From assembly GCA_025603075.1 (NCBI GenBank), contig MU626331.1, forward strand, positions 31,758 through 95,757: a DNA stretch of 64,000 nucleotides, given 5' to 3'. Positions 12,019 through 23,810 of this stretch are shown in pieces (position 1 is the first letter of the stretch; every line of letters starts with the position of its first letter). Under the pieces are notes generated by a model. It had not been told where the DNA came from. It saw nothing but the letters and a program-made list of their open reading frames with translations, and made no database searches. The stretch comes from Neoconidiobolus thromboides FSU 785. Taxonomy: Eukaryota; Entomophthoromycota; Entomophthoromycetes; Entomophthorales; Neoconidiobolaceae. The translations under genes were made by a program, and so were the position numbers.

Positions 12019-13275
12019 TTAAGAATGTTTCGATCTACTCTCTTTAATAAGCTCTCTTTCAGGTTTTGTTTTGAAAGCAAGCGAAACAAAGTTAGGCACT
12101 TTATTAAGCAGATCTATATAATAATTTTGTAAAGCTTCATTTTGTCTCACTCTAGTCAAATTAAGTTTGTTCATTTGGGCCCATTTAACTGGCATTGGAT
12201 TTCTTTTAACAACTTTATAAGGCCTCAAGCCTTTAGGTGTAATTGTGCTAACATTACTAGTTACTGGTCCAACTTGATTTGAAAGCTTCGAAATTAATTG
12301 TGGTAATGTCAATTGCGAATTGACTCCATTTAAAATCGGATTATTATCAATCAGACTTTCTATCACGTTCGTGACGGCTGGTACTGGGTCATAAGACCTT
12401 CTCTGTACATTTTGTTTTAACGTAGTTGGATAAGAAGGATAGGTATAACAATATATATCTTTAGTGGTATTTAAAGTGCTGTTCACGTCATACTTCCAAG
12501 TAATCAATGGGTCATTGAGCCCTACTTTAGTTTGATAAACGTCCCCATCGTATTGCAGCGACTTTGGATTTCTACGCTGCCAATTATACCACAAAAGATC
12601 CATAAACGAATGATGTAAATAAAACAATGGATCGTTTGGTGATATCATCTGAGTAAAATCCATCCCACCACCAATATTATTATGAGGATCGGCATGTACC
12701 TGCTCCACATTATCTTCAAAATCAGAAAACTTTTTTAGGTTCAAGAAAGGGTTAATCACTTCTGGAATTGCAAATTTACTTATTTTGGAACCTAAATCAT
12801 AGCTTCTTTGCAAGCAATGATCTGTATCGTATTTTAAAGTCATATAAGCAAACTCGCCATCTTGTACGCAGTAAGTGTTATTGCTATTACCATTGCTACC
12901 AAAATACCAATCCGAAAGCACTAGAGAGTCTTGTGGTGCTTGAGCATCGATAGACCAATCCCAATAAGGTAGCATAACCGAACTGTCAATCTTTTGTAGC
13001 TCCATTTCATATAGTCGGATAAAGTGACGATGCCAGGGTAAGAATCTAGGTACTGAGTGGGAGATCTCATGGTTTTCATTATGTACTTTGGTAAATTGTT
13101 CATGAATTGATAAGTTAGTATTGCTGTATTGTGTGTTATGTAAAGACCTTACAGCATCGGTGAATCTATATAATTCATCCGAGGTGAGGTCACGGATTTC
13201 TTTACGTTCTCGCGGAGAGGTACACGTTTGCGTGTAAACAACGGCAATAAATAAAGGGAGGTATAGCAATTTCAT
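12019..13275 (-). CDS. Secreted tyrosinase (type-3 copper oxidase)
   Basis: Oxidises monophenols and o-diphenols to quinones, the entry to melanin-type pigments. The single exon encodes 418 residues with a predicted signal peptide (about 1-16). The CuA site is visible as VHNENHE...SH...FLPWHRHF, with likely ligands H65, H73 and H82. The CuB site is VHADPHNNIGG and DPLFYLHHSFMDLLW, with likely ligands H194, H198 and H222. PYWDWS (about 103-108) is also typical. The C-terminal part (about 240-418) is not a recognisable domain and is probably a lid or propeptide-like extension. The protein may act outside the cell or in the wall. A TATA-like box lies 40 bp before the ATG. It converges with THO2. 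A substrate preference (phenol oxidase versus catechol oxidase) cannot be told from sequence. Confidence 0.94.
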   Translation of the reverse strand: MKLLYLPLFIAVVYTQTCTSPRERKEIRDLTSDELYRFTDAVRSLHNTQYSNTNLSIHEQFTKVHNENHEISHSVPRFLPWHRHFIRLYEMELQKIDSSVMLPYWDWSIDAQAPQDSLVLSDWYFGSNGNSNNTYCVQDGEFAYMTLKYDTDHCLQRSYDLGSKISKFAIPEVINPFLNLKKFSDFEDNVEQVHADPHNNIGGGMDFTQMISPNDPLFYLHHSFMDLLWYNWQRRNPKSLQYDGDVYQTKVGLNDPLITWKYDVNSTLNTTKDIYCYTYPSYPTTLKQNVQRRSYDPVPAVTNVIESLIDNNPILNGVNSQLTLPQLISKLSNQVGPVTSNVSTITPKGLRPYKVVKRNPMPVKWAQMNKLNLTRVRQNEALQNYYIDLLNKVPNFVSLAFKTKPERELIKESRSKHS

Positions 13276-15717
13276 TCAAATAATTAGTTTTTCAATGCTA
13301 AGGGTTTTTTGATGTATTTATATTAAATTTGGATTTGCTTTAATAAAATATGTCTTCTCTACTTTTAGTAGATTTATTAAGCAAGTCAGCCCATTTCTTC
13401 AAATCTCTAAAAATAATTAAGCCTTAAATAGTAAGGCGTTTATCTTTCTCTTTACTATTTTGCTGCAAAAGCCTCAATCTCATTGCTGTGTTTAAATTAG
13501 CATTCTAATAAAGCTTTATTTTTATTTAGAAAATTCCCAATTACCACTAAAACTTAATTAATGGAAATGAAAGATTTAGATAACATTTTAATTATATTAA
13601 ATTTTAAAATTTATGATTTAATGGTGTAGATTTCGTTTAATAAACTATATATAGCTGTTGTAGCTCTTTTATGACTTTTTTAGTGGTAGTTTTCAAAACC
13701 AAATTATATTTATGACCAATTTTTTTAAAACTTGATCCTCATAGTTTACCTGAATTTTGATACAATTTATTTTCTTAAACGAACAGCTAATTAAGCCTAA
13801 AAAGAGTTACAGCAGTTGTATCAAAGCCATTTAATAAATTTTCGCACAGGTACTGATGTTATGATAATATTATTTTATCAGATAACAAATTCACTTAAGT
13901 GATCCAACAAAAAACATCTATTGTAAATTAATGCAGTGTTCTTGTTAAAAATAGTAAAAACCACTTCATAGAATAAATAAAAGCTATCTTGCCTTGCTAA
14001 AAATAGAGTTCTATTGTCTTATTTTATAATTAACTTGTATTGCTTAATCTGGCTAAATTTTAAGAAATTATTTTTTACTTTTTTTGATAGCCATATGAGC
14101 ATTGAGCCTACGTCGAAGCAGAAATAGGCTTGCATCCCTTTGAAAATAAGGATTTATATATACTGTTAAAATATCAACATTGATGGCGTTGTAATTGATA
14201 TTTTTAATACTATATTATATTAAATATGGTACTTGATCTATCTATGATGTCAGTCTAAGTAAGCTACAAAATACTTAATAAAACTACCGTTTAAAAAATT
14301 GGCATAATACATAATCGTTTTAAACTTCGTAAACTTTTACAAATTTAGACTCTATTATAAAGTTATTGAACAGTTTAAATTTCATTTTATTTTTAAACAT
14401 TCTAGGTATAATTATATAGATATTTTTGGAATTATTTGTCAAACCTGTTTGAAAAGATTTAATCTTTTAGATGTCTCCTAATTCGTTTTCATTCGTTCCA
14501 AAGTAAATGATATTTTAACTAAAAAGTCGAATCACTCATACCTTAAGATACCTTTTGCGCGTTGTATAAATTGTGTCGTTACTAAGAGTTTTTAATCATA
14601 GTAATGCCAACGTTTGTATTTTTATTAATAAATGATATCGTGTCCTCTTATTCTTAGCAACTATTAGTAACAAAGTTTAGACCTAAGTAAGCAAAGTTAG
14701 CTCTTTAAAAAAGATAATAAAATAAATTGCATAAAAACACTTATTTTTACTTATCTATTAGCTTCAGATGTATTTATATTAGCTGCTGCCCATTCCATAA
14801 TTAATATGATTTTAAAGTCTATAGTTACTATGCTATTGCTTATTCATGCTCATCTATCCCAGCTTAGTAATTGAAATAATTTTAGGGTGGTTGTAAATGA
14901 CCAAGTATAAAACTCTAGTAAAAGTTAAAGCAACTTTTTACAGTTTTAACTAACATTTAAACCTACCAAAATTTGTAACTGAGTTAAAATTAAAATTAAA
15001 AATTAGAATGACTTTTCATCATTTCGCATTGTTTTGGGGGAATATTTTTGAAATTTATTCTTTTTCAAAAAAGATATCTTTTATTAACATTTATGCTTAT
15101 TTCCTTTGTTGTAATGAATTAAATTCGGAAAAATGTTGAACCTTGGGCCCTAAATATAAACAAGTTGTTATACTTTATAATGTTATTTAAATCACACTTT
15201 TATTTCAAAAAGACTTTGATATAACAAAAATATTAAAAAATTCATTGAGCTTTGTTAGTATCTTTTTCTTTTTTAATCTCAGCATCTTTAATAATAATGA
15301 AGTAATAATATTCTTAGCAATTCGCTTACTTTACTTTGTTAATTGTTATTTATTACTACTTTAGGTATATATATAAAATTAAAGTGATCTCAGATTTAGC
15401 ACAGGACCCATAAAGAAATGTCGACTGCTTACTACAGCTAAATCAGAGGATTTGAATGTCAAAGAATATTATAAAAGTTTAGATACTAATTATTTCAAAT
15501 TTATTGTATTATGGATACTAGTCAACAGGACCCATTTTTTATAACTTAACAGATATTTGATTATGACTTTATACAAATATTCATGTTCGCAATCTTCTGC
15601 TTAATAAATTGAGTTAAAATCCTAAACAAAAACACTAGCTTAAGTATGCATATTCATATTCATATTAATTAATTTACTACTATTTCAAAAATTAATAAGA
15701 TCATAACTAAGTTAATA
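13276..15717. other. Long intergenic region
   Basis: About 2.4 kb of AT-rich DNA, with the tyrosinase promoter at its left end. No open frame of note, RNA gene or clean repeat. Weak word-order similarity of 13690-13870 to 4650-4880 suggests decayed repeats. Confidence 0.55.
13315..13322 (-). promoter_or_regulatory. TATA box of tyrosinase gene
   Basis: TATAAATA on the minus strand, about 40 bp upstream of the ATG, implying a very short 5' leader. Confidence 0.5.
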
Positions 15718-16224
15718 TTACACACCACGAAGTAGCAAGAATCCTAAAGTAGAGAATATAAGGATGTGAAGCTCCTTTGGGATATTAAAAAATAGTTTGA
15801 AATCCCCATTTTCGCGAGAAAAAGTGCCAATGGTTGCTTCTGGTTTTAAGGAGCAATTTAAGATCCATTTATCTGTATAAAATGTCCAATAATAATATAT
15901 GGCAGCTTCATGACTTGGACAGATAATAATTTCAGCATGATAAGCTTCATTGCTTTTTAGTTTCAATTGGAATTTTAAATCAGAAAGCTTACTAGCTGGG
16001 TCTACTAAACTTATTTTAAACTCGTTTTTTGCGAAGAAATGTGCTTTAGTTATCTTTGCTAATGGTAAATTATTCGCAGATAATAAAAGAGTGCATTTAT
16101 TATTAATCAGTATGGATTTGTATTGGTGATTCAAAGTGGAGTCATCAGTTACTAAAGATATATTATAATTTTTTAATTGATTATTTGGATCTTTTTCAAA
16201 TTTATATTTTATTAAACTTTCCAT
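15718..16224 (-). CDS. Tubby C-terminal-like (LURP/DUF6593-like) protein, paralog A
   Basis: A single-exon protein of 168 residues with no signal peptide, one of three related proteins in the window. Shared landmarks are NLPLAKI (about 53-59), a following Phe-rich strand, SDLKFQL, YYYWTFYTDKWILN (about 109-122), a short turn and IGTF. The end is hydrophobic: PKELHILIFSTLGFLLLR. Alternating hydrophobic and polar strands closed by a hydrophobic helix fit the Tubby C-terminal/LURP fold (beta barrel around one helix), and the YWT-W-L...A-Y...L pattern recalls the fungal DUF6593 group. That assignment is by eye and moderate. A role in lipid or phosphoinositide binding is possible but unproven. A strong TATA-like box lies 43 bp upstream of the ATG. 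Confidence 0.6.
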   Translation of the reverse strand: MESLIKYKFEKDPNNQLKNYNISLVTDDSTLNHQYKSILINNKCTLLLSANNLPLAKITKAHFFAKNEFKISLVDPASKLSDLKFQLKLKSNEAYHAEIIICPSHEAAIYYYWTFYTDKWILNCSLKPEATIGTFSRENGDFKLFFNIPKELHILIFSTLGFLLLRGV

Positions 16225-16266
16225 GCTTAACTACTATTTTGTTAGAGTGCTTCTTGATATTTATTG

Positions 16267-16274
16267 TATATATA
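16267..16274 (-). promoter_or_regulatory. TATA box of Tubby-like paralog A
   Basis: TATATATA 43 bp upstream of the ATG on the minus strand. Confidence 0.5.
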
Positions 16275-17733
16275 CTATATCCTTTTCCTACTCTATTTAA
16301 GCTTGATTACTTGGCACTTACCTAGATTGATATTTTGTTCCAGAGCAACAATTATAAAAACTCGGAAAGAAATTGGAACCTCCAAAGTAGGTGACCTTTA
16401 TAAGGTTGAAAATCAATTAAAAAATAAAGTATAAGCATAAATGTGATTTCATATATATATATATTATTACTCATATTTCAAATCCTTTAAAAAAAGGTAG
16501 AAGAGTTTACCTTTTGGATTTGAGATCCTTTGAGTTTTATTCATAAAGTTATATTATGATTTACTACGTTTTAGTTTATAGCTATATCAATTTCTAATAA
16601 TTTTATTAGTCTTATGCGAATTCAAAGTTGCCGAACCTTGGCAGATAGAATGGTATAGTATAAAAACACACCAAAAGACACGTGACTACAGTATATGTAG
16701 TCAAGAGTAGTTTGTAATTAGTAACATATACCAATATCCTTGGCTATTCGTATTCGCGTAATAGTTAATAAAAGGTGGCATTGTGTAAAAAAAAAGATTG
16801 AATTTATCTAAAACTAAGTAGCAATTATTTTACTATTAAACATAAGTAGTAAAGTAAGATATAAAAAATAATTTTATCTTATAGCTATTGCAAAGTTATT
16901 GACAAAATAAGTCTGTAAAACTTTTGACACTTAATATTATTATGTAATATAAAGAGTTTAATAATTTTTGTATAAGATAAAATTCAGTTAAAAAAATATT
17001 TCTTATGTTTCACATTAAACTAGCTTTTTATAGCATATATTGCTAGTCTTTCTTGTTTTTGACTATTATTCAATATCTCAAAAATTACTATGTAAATTTC
17101 AACTTAAATGATCCTACTTTGGTGCATAATGCCAAGGGTTTAGAAAAGATATAGAATATTTATACACAATATAGCCATTATCAGTATGTTCAATATAAAA
17201 CCTATAAAGCTGATATTCTACATATATGTTTATATAGTATTTTTAAACACAATTGAAAAAAAGTATTTAATTACTTTTTACTGAAAAACAACTGTTCAAG
17301 TTTAACCATTTAATTTCTAGGATAACTTGTGTCAGATTGTAAAAACTAAACTTGGATTTGTGTAAAATATAGTAGCAAGTAAATTTAATAACTTAATAGT
17401 ATTAATTTACTTGTATATTAATTTACTCCTTTACCTAAAATTATAAAAAGTATATATTCATAAAGTATAATCAGTTATAAAAAAACATTAGTCTTTGAAA
17501 CCAATAGCTTATTTGAACTTTTTCCTTTAGACTTAATCAAACTGCTTATTCTAGCTCAATAAAAACAAAATATAATTTAGTGTCGTAAAAAAAGTTCAAT
17601 GATAATCAAATTCAGATTACAAAAACCAAAATCTTGTCATGGTCATTATGCTATAGATTTATACAACTTTTTCTTTTACTTATCTTTCAAGCTATAAAAT
17701 CAGATCACAGACTTATCTTTTGATTTATATAAG

Positions 17734-17839
17734 ATATAAGTATGTATTTTTTTGTTTAAGAATTCCACTAACAAATTTTCCATTAAAATAGCGCTTAAAA
17801 GATGGAAAAAATAATGAGATCAAAAAAATATCACTATAT
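17734..17839 (-). mobile_element. MITE-like element, copy 2
   Basis: About 106 bp with conserved core AAAATAGCGCTTAAAAGATGG and degraded ends. Reverse orientation, facing copy 3. Confidence 0.7.
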
Positions 17840-18068
17840 TGTATATATGATATATTATAGGTCATGTCACTTTGAACTGTTTTGAAGAGCTTATTTATCT
17901 TAAACAAATTCGTTTTTGTTATTAAGATTCACTATAAATATCATTAAACTTTTGCTTGAGGGAATAAATTTACCTTTAAATCTTTTACATCTTTATAATA
18001 TACAGGTTTTTTAAACCTACCTGGCTTTCCCAAAAAAATACTTGAACAAATATATAAAAATAAGGAAC

Positions 18069-18169
18069 AAAGGAGTGTTTGTTTGGCTTCATTACTTTTT
18101 CTATCTTTTAAGCGCTATTTTAGTGGAAGATTTGTTAGTGAAATTCTTAAATAAAATGTATTTCCATAT
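18069..18169 (+). mobile_element. MITE-like element, copy 3
   Basis: About 101 bp with core TTTTAAGCGCTATTTTAGTGG. The left end is degraded (AAAGGAGTGTTT); the right end is TTTCCATAT. Forward orientation, forming an inverted pair with copy 2. Confidence 0.7.
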
Positions 18170-18338
18170 CATATCTATTTTGATAAAATTTTCCAATTAT
18201 TTAATTTTAAGTAGATATAATAGCTATCACTATAATAAATAATAAAACAAGTTACAAATTAAGGTTTATATAAATTTATTTTAATATAGAAAGTCAAAAA
18301 CGGAGCTAGGGATCAAAGAAGCGTTAAAGTTTACGATT

Positions 18339-19950
18339 CTATAATTTAGAAGCCAAAAACTTAGGTGATGGTCTATCTGGAATAATAAAATCTAAAATAG
18401 CTTGGGCAATTAATGGATCCTTGGTAATATCATTGTGTCCACCAAAATTGTTAGCCAAATATTTAAGTTTATCAAATCCAAGGAAATTCAAATGTTTTGC
18501 AAAATTTAAGCTATGGCCTGAATGAACTAAAGTATCATTAGTCGAGTGAATGATCAATGCTTTAGGTAAAGTGGTATAAGGTATCATCTTCAAGTGAGAG
18601 CTAGTAACATACTGTGGAGAAACAGATCTTAAATAATTTAATAATTTTTCATCGTTTGTAATCAAAGATTGAGAATTGTTGTTGACTTCATTATTTGGAG
18701 TTATAGAGTTGGAGTTATTTTGAGGATAATTCCATTGAAGTTTGGGCTCTTCTTGAGCTTTTGGTGAATATTGTGGTTTTGTATAAACAGATCTTGTGAT
18801 GCTTGATTGACCGTTTGTATTAGGACCAATAGTCATGGTTCTCTCGGTAATAGTAACATGAACATCTTTAGGTATAATATAATTATAAAATTGAGTTCCG
18901 TGACTGGGCTCTATTCTAATACTTTCAGAGTTGTTCAAATCAGTTCTATTTTCAGTATTTGAGGAATCTCTTTCCCCATTAATTGGACTTGGTACAATAA
19001 GTCTTTCCCCATTAATTGGACCTGGTACAATAAGTCTTTCCCCATTAATTGGACTTGGTACAATAAGTCTTTCTGTATTATGAGGGCTTGGTACAATGAG
19101 CCTTTCTGTATTATGAGGGCTTGGTACAATAAGCCTTTCTGGGTTACTTGAAGTATAAGGCGCTGATCCAGAAGTAAATTGCCCAATATCATTTTGGTTT
19201 AAGGAAACTTCATATTGAGAAACAAATGATTGATTTGCATTTTGAGCCTGTATTGAATCGGCGTGAGAGAATTTGGTAATTCCGTTGTGATTAAAATAAA
19301 CATTCTCCTTCGCAACTTGAGATAAATCAAAAGTTCCAGCTAAGGAAACTAACCCTTTTATTCTGGATATTAAAGTTGTTTCCTGATCTTTACTGCTTGA
19401 AAGCAATGGTAAATATGCGCCAGAGTCCAAAGCTATTATACTAGCAAGAAGCGCACCAGATGAGTGACCGCCAATGTAAATTTCATTACTTGCAAATATA
19501 CTATGAGTTAAAATATGTAAATAACCCTTTAAACAGTCTTCAATGTGATTTTTGAATTTAATATCACTATGGTTATTTGTGCGATAATTTACCCTAATTA
19601 CATTAAGCCCCTCATCACTTAAACGTTGAATAAAATTTTCAAAATCAACATGACTAGCACTTAAATATGGGAAAGATTCAAACCAAATCAAAACAGGAGC
19701 TTTTGAATTGTACTTGCATGGATAAATATAATACTTACATTCTTCGGATTCTTTTGAGTAAACAACCTCGAAGCCAGAAGAAGGTTTTGATGAGTCACTA
19801 AAGAGTTGATTAATTAATAAAGAAAAAAAATATTAAAATAAATTACTTTAAAGGTTTTGATTCATAAACATTTACAGCACTATAAGGGCTTGAGGTGATA
19901 ATATTCCCTCTAGTACTTTCTAAATCAGTCATATGAGTCCCAATTACCAT
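18339..19950 (-). CDS. Alpha/beta hydrolase (arylformamidase/esterase-like) with altered oxyanion motif
   Basis: A two-exon gene (19950-19847 and 19797-18339, intron 49 nt) of about 520 residues. The core resembles the kynurenine-formamidase/esterase group. The nucleophile elbow is GGHSSG with Ser near 147, the acid is in HSTND near 456, and the catalytic His is in FGGHND near 489. The usual HGGGW oxyanion motif is replaced by ESFPY (about 75-79), exactly where the paralog at 27408-28303 keeps HGGGW. A long Ser/Asn/Pro-rich insertion separates Ser from Asp. It holds five 11-residue repeats of ERLIVPSPHNT type, encoded by a 33-bp minisatellite. No signal peptide is seen. With the triad kept but the oxyanion hole lost, activity may be weak, altered or absent. 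A TATA box lies 43 bp upstream. Confidence 0.82.
18970..19134 (-). repeat. 33-bp coding minisatellite, five units
   Basis: Five head-to-tail 33-bp units within the hydrolase gene, with two sub-types. One ends in PING and the other in PHNT at protein level. Units with the same variant are adjacent, as expected from unequal exchange. Confidence 0.92.
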
Positions 19951-20963
19951 TTCTTTTGAGTTTTGTATAAATTGAGTTGATCTCTAATTGAGTATTTATA
20001 CTTTTCAAAAAAATTTATTACTTTCTCCCTGAATTTAAATGGTCCAATAAAACCTATCTCAATAATCCATTAAAGAACCACGTCTACTTCAATTTATTTC
20101 CTGGAACTTAATTTGCTGTATAATCACCATTTACATGTAAATTGTTCTTTATACGAATTTATTCCTATCTAGAAGCTTTATAAAAATAATAGCCAATTAC
20201 TAACTATGGTAAAGTAAGATGGCAGTATAACCGTTAAATCATTTTTTTATAAACCATAAACATTAACTCTATTAGTTTATAACATATAAATTAAGCACTA
20301 TAAAAGAAGAAATTTTTAAATATATCAGTTTTTTTTAGGAATATAGATAATAAAAATAATTGTTATAATAATTTTTTTTATTTTGCCGCTTTAAAAGCTT
20401 CTATTTAAAATAGCTCTAATTAGTTTGAGCTCTAATAAACTTTTTGAAATTTTTAAACCCTAAATTAGCTAAAATTATAAGAATATGATATAACAATGAA
20501 ATAAAATTATATGAGTTCGTGCCGCTTTCTTTATTTTCACTAGGGTTATCTAAGCTGCTAATCTTTTTTATATCGCTTCACTTTAAGTAGAACATTTAAT
20601 AAATCTTAATAAAAACTTAATGAATAATGGTGGCTATACTGTTTATAAAAGTAAGCAATATTAGTTAATTGATTTATTAAAGTTAACAAAATTTAATGGA
20701 ATTAAAGTCAAAAATATAAAAGTAAATATTAATAAATATTAAATAAAAAGCAGCCAAAACCCCATAAAAACGCTATAAGTTAGACCAAAAGCATGCTAAA
20801 TTACATCTTGATAATAACAAGTTCTTGATAGTAAAGAACCTTCTTATCAACCCTGTACACATTGCTAAATAAGAAAATAAAATTTTGATAAAATATTTCC
20901 AAAATTTACCAAGATAATAAATACTATATTAAATAAATAACAGAATACGTATCCTATCAATGG
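19951..20963. other. Intergenic, hydrolase 1 to tRNA-Asn
   Basis: AT-rich spacer holding the hydrolase promoter at its left end. No further feature recognised. Confidence 0.55.
19993..20000 (-). promoter_or_regulatory. TATA box of hydrolase 1
   Basis: TATAAATA on the minus strand, 43 bp before the ATG at 19950. Confidence 0.5.
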
Positions 20964-21037
20964 GCTCGTATGGCGCAATTGGCTAGCGCGTCCGACTGTT
21001 AATCGGGAGGTTACTGGTTCGATCCCAGTTATGAGCG
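20964..21037 (+). tRNA. tRNA-Asn (GTT)
   Basis: A 74-nt cloverleaf. Acceptor GCTCGTA pairs with TATGAGC, discriminator G. The anticodon stem CCGAC/...CGG region carries CTGTTAA, anticodon GTT. The T arm has GGTTCGATCC. An immediate T4 run follows as a Pol III terminator. No intron. Confidence 0.95.
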
Positions 21038-22519
21038 TTTTATCTTTTAAAGATTTGCTTCTAAATTATATTATCAATTTTTTAGTTAAATACGTGACAA
21101 AAAGGTATTTCTATATGCTTTATCATAATAAATAATCGTATAATTTTAATAAATTAATTTTTATTTCTTAACTGTAGTTTCAGAACTGAGAAATATACTT
21201 TCTAAAGCGCCTAGACTGTATAGTATTGACTTGTTATCAACTGACCTAATGTTGATAAATTTTAATTATAGTCAAATCTAGTTAATGTGTTTTGTAAGCA
21301 ATAATCAACCTCCTACTAGAAATTAGAATACTCCAGTGAAATTTAAATTTGAACAAATCAAAAACCAGGGCTAGTCAAATTTCTTTACAAATAGCCTTTT
21401 GATCAGAAAATTAGAAACTAAACAAATAAGATTGATCAAATTATTCGTGTGGACAACAATCTGGTAGAAGATTGAAAACTGATTGAATCATAGTAGCTAA
21501 GAAGCATTTGACTTGAAAAGTAAGCTGTCCAAAACCATTAAGTAGCTAGATGATGGGCTAAATAAGCTAACATTGTATATATCCTTGTTTTTTTTGCAAA
21601 AGAAACAAAGTGTTTAGACTTAAACATACATACTTTTTTTTCCTTAAAATTCCTCTTCATGGAAGCTCTAAATTTGATAGTATTAGTTTAAGCTATTTGA
21701 AAACCCAAATATTGGCAATCCTAAACTCACTAGTTTGTAATAAAATTATGACAATAAATTTATTATATAATTTATGTTTAGTATCTGAATTTTAAAGTTA
21801 TCCACATTAAAAAGCTTAACAAATTATATAAGATAATAGCTATTGCTACTTTATAAGCTTTATTTAAGTCCCAAGGTTTATATAAGTAATATTAGTCTAA
21901 AATCAAATAGCTTTTAAATCATTTGATTTTATAATATTAAATTTACCAATTTAAAACATCTAAATATATAAACATATAAAATAGACCAATAGTTAGCTAT
22001 TTTATAGTATTAGCTTAAAGTAAATTTTACTATCTATTTTATATAAGACAATCACTTTTATTAAAGAACTATTAACAAATATGTAGTAACATTTGATGTT
22101 TACTGTAACATATTATTTATAGATGTTTGAGCAACTTATTACACTTTTGTTAAAATGAAATCACGATCAGTATAAAATATGATAAATTAATACTAAACTA
22201 ATACTTTGATTATCAATTATCACTTAACTATCGTTTTATGTTAAATAGATTATTATTTTTTCATATCCTTAATATTTAATAATTGATACGAATAAATTCC
22301 AAAAAAGGAAAATCGGTAAACTCTTAACTTTTATAATGCAACTTTATTTGCCAACCTTGAACATGCCAAGTTTTAAGAAAAATGTAAAGAACTTCTAATC
22401 TAATAAATGAATATTTAGGATAGCACAAATCTGGGCCAAGTAATAACATCAAATCCAAATAGTATAAAATGCAATCATAAATACTCTTTTTTTAAAAAAC
22501 CAAAATCAAAGCTATCAAA
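21038..22519. other. Intergenic, tRNA-Asn to Tubby-like paralog B
   Basis: AT-rich, no supported gene. A 61-codon frame at 21610-21795 has no signal peptide, promoter or family signature and was not accepted. Confidence 0.55.
22463..22470 (+). promoter_or_regulatory. TATA box of Tubby-like paralog B
   Basis: TATAAAAT about 50 bp upstream of the ATG at 22520. Confidence 0.5.
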
Positions 22520-23032
22520 ATGAATTCTATCATATGTTATCAATTCACTAAAGATACCAAAACTAATGTTTATAACTTAAATCCTAAGCTTGACTATGTC
22601 AATCAAAAATATCAGTACTCACTCACATTTACTAATAAGAAGACTGCCATTGTAGTTGATGGCTTAGGTTTACCTTTAGCAAAAATTGAAAGTTGTGGCC
22701 TCTTTAATATAAGCAGATACAAGGTTATTATTGCCATGCCAGAATTATGTCTTTCCGATCTTAAGATAAGATTGATAATACCAAGTAAAAGTAAAATGAA
22801 TGCTTATCGCGCTGAAATTAAGATTAGCTCTCAAAACAGCAAGCAGGGTGTATCTTATTATTGGACTTATTACAGTGAAGAAGGCTGGTTTTTAAATAGC
22901 TCTAAGGATCCCGAATTATCTATTGCTTCCTACAGTTTTAAAAATCCAGTTTATACTTTGTTTTGCAATACTTCTAAAGAACTCAATGTTTTATTTTTGA
23001 CAACTCTCTCCTTCCTTTTATATAGAAACTAG
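22520..23032 (+). CDS. Tubby C-terminal-like (LURP/DUF6593-like) protein, paralog B
   Basis: A single-exon protein of 170 residues, full-length paralog of the 15718-16224 gene. Landmarks are LGLPLAKIE (about 49-57), SDLKIRL, SYYWTYYSEEGWFLNSSKDP (about 112-131), LSIASY, and the hydrophobic end TSKELNVLFLTTLSFLLYR. The fold is again predicted to be a strand-rich barrel with a C-terminal hydrophobic helix. There is no signal peptide and no transmembrane segment beyond that helix. Transcribed divergently from the hydrolase 1 side. Function unknown. The YWTYY and SKDPELSIASY segments are the best family anchors and suggest a conserved surface. Confidence 0.6.
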   Translation: MNSIICYQFTKDTKTNVYNLNPKLDYVNQKYQYSLTFTNKKTAIVVDGLGLPLAKIESCGLFNISRYKVIIAMPELCLSDLKIRLIIPSKSKMNAYRAEIKISSQNSKQGVSYYWTYYSEEGWFLNSSKDPELSIASYSFKNPVYTLFCNTSKELNVLFLTTLSFLLYRN

Positions 23033-23810
23033 TCATAAAATTATTGTATATATTTGCTCCTTTATTAACATCCTTTTAACTTAATAAACTCTACTTATTT
23101 TAATTTTTATATTATTGCAATTATCATTATTATCTATGAGATATGGGGTCTAATAAATACATTATTTTATGCGTTATTTTATTGATAGTAAAATAAGCCG
23201 AATTGTTTAGGATATGAACACTGTTCAAGTTATATACATATTATATTATAATAAGCTTTAATATTAATTAAGTCAAAATCTTAATTTAATTCTCCGATCT
23301 ATTCTAGAGTGATAGAAACTTCTTTACTTGACTGCGTGTAACAATATGGCAATATTATCTTTATAAGGATCATTATGGTAATATAAAATAACAGGGAAAT
23401 AGGTTTTTTCATGATTTGCACAATCACACTTACACTAAACTAATGATGGATCCTAATATCCTGATTCTTACGCTGTATTCATTACAATTTTAAATTTTGG
23501 GAGAAAGCTCACAGATGAAAACTTTATTAGTGAAATAAAGTTAATTGAATAACAAGGCTAGCTATCCAAGAGATATAGAGCTTCTAGACCCCTTGCGATT
23601 CTTTTCCAGGCGGAGTCTTAGAAAATCTAAAATCCATTTCCCAGGTGTTACCATTCAATAAACATTAACTGGACCGAAGGAACTGATTATTCATGCGCAA
23701 AGGAAAGTCTAGTATAGATTCTATACATAGTCCAGATGATGGAAGAGCAAGAATAAGCTAAAAAAAAGTATGAATATGTTTGCCATGTTAAAAAAGAGCT
23801 TTGTATTAGT

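Larger units (their letters stand above)
16225..18338. other. Intergenic, with two inverted-repeat elements
   Basis: AT-rich DNA with MITE-like copies at 17734-17839 and 18069-18169 in opposite orientations, 229 bp apart. No coding frame is supported; short frames overlapping the elements are incidental. Confidence 0.6.

Noticed and set aside
17725-18242. Short frames over element copies 2 and 3
   Set aside because: They run through non-coding elements and have no family signature.
21610-21795. 61-codon frame near tRNA-Asn
   Set aside because: Chance frame in AT-rich DNA.
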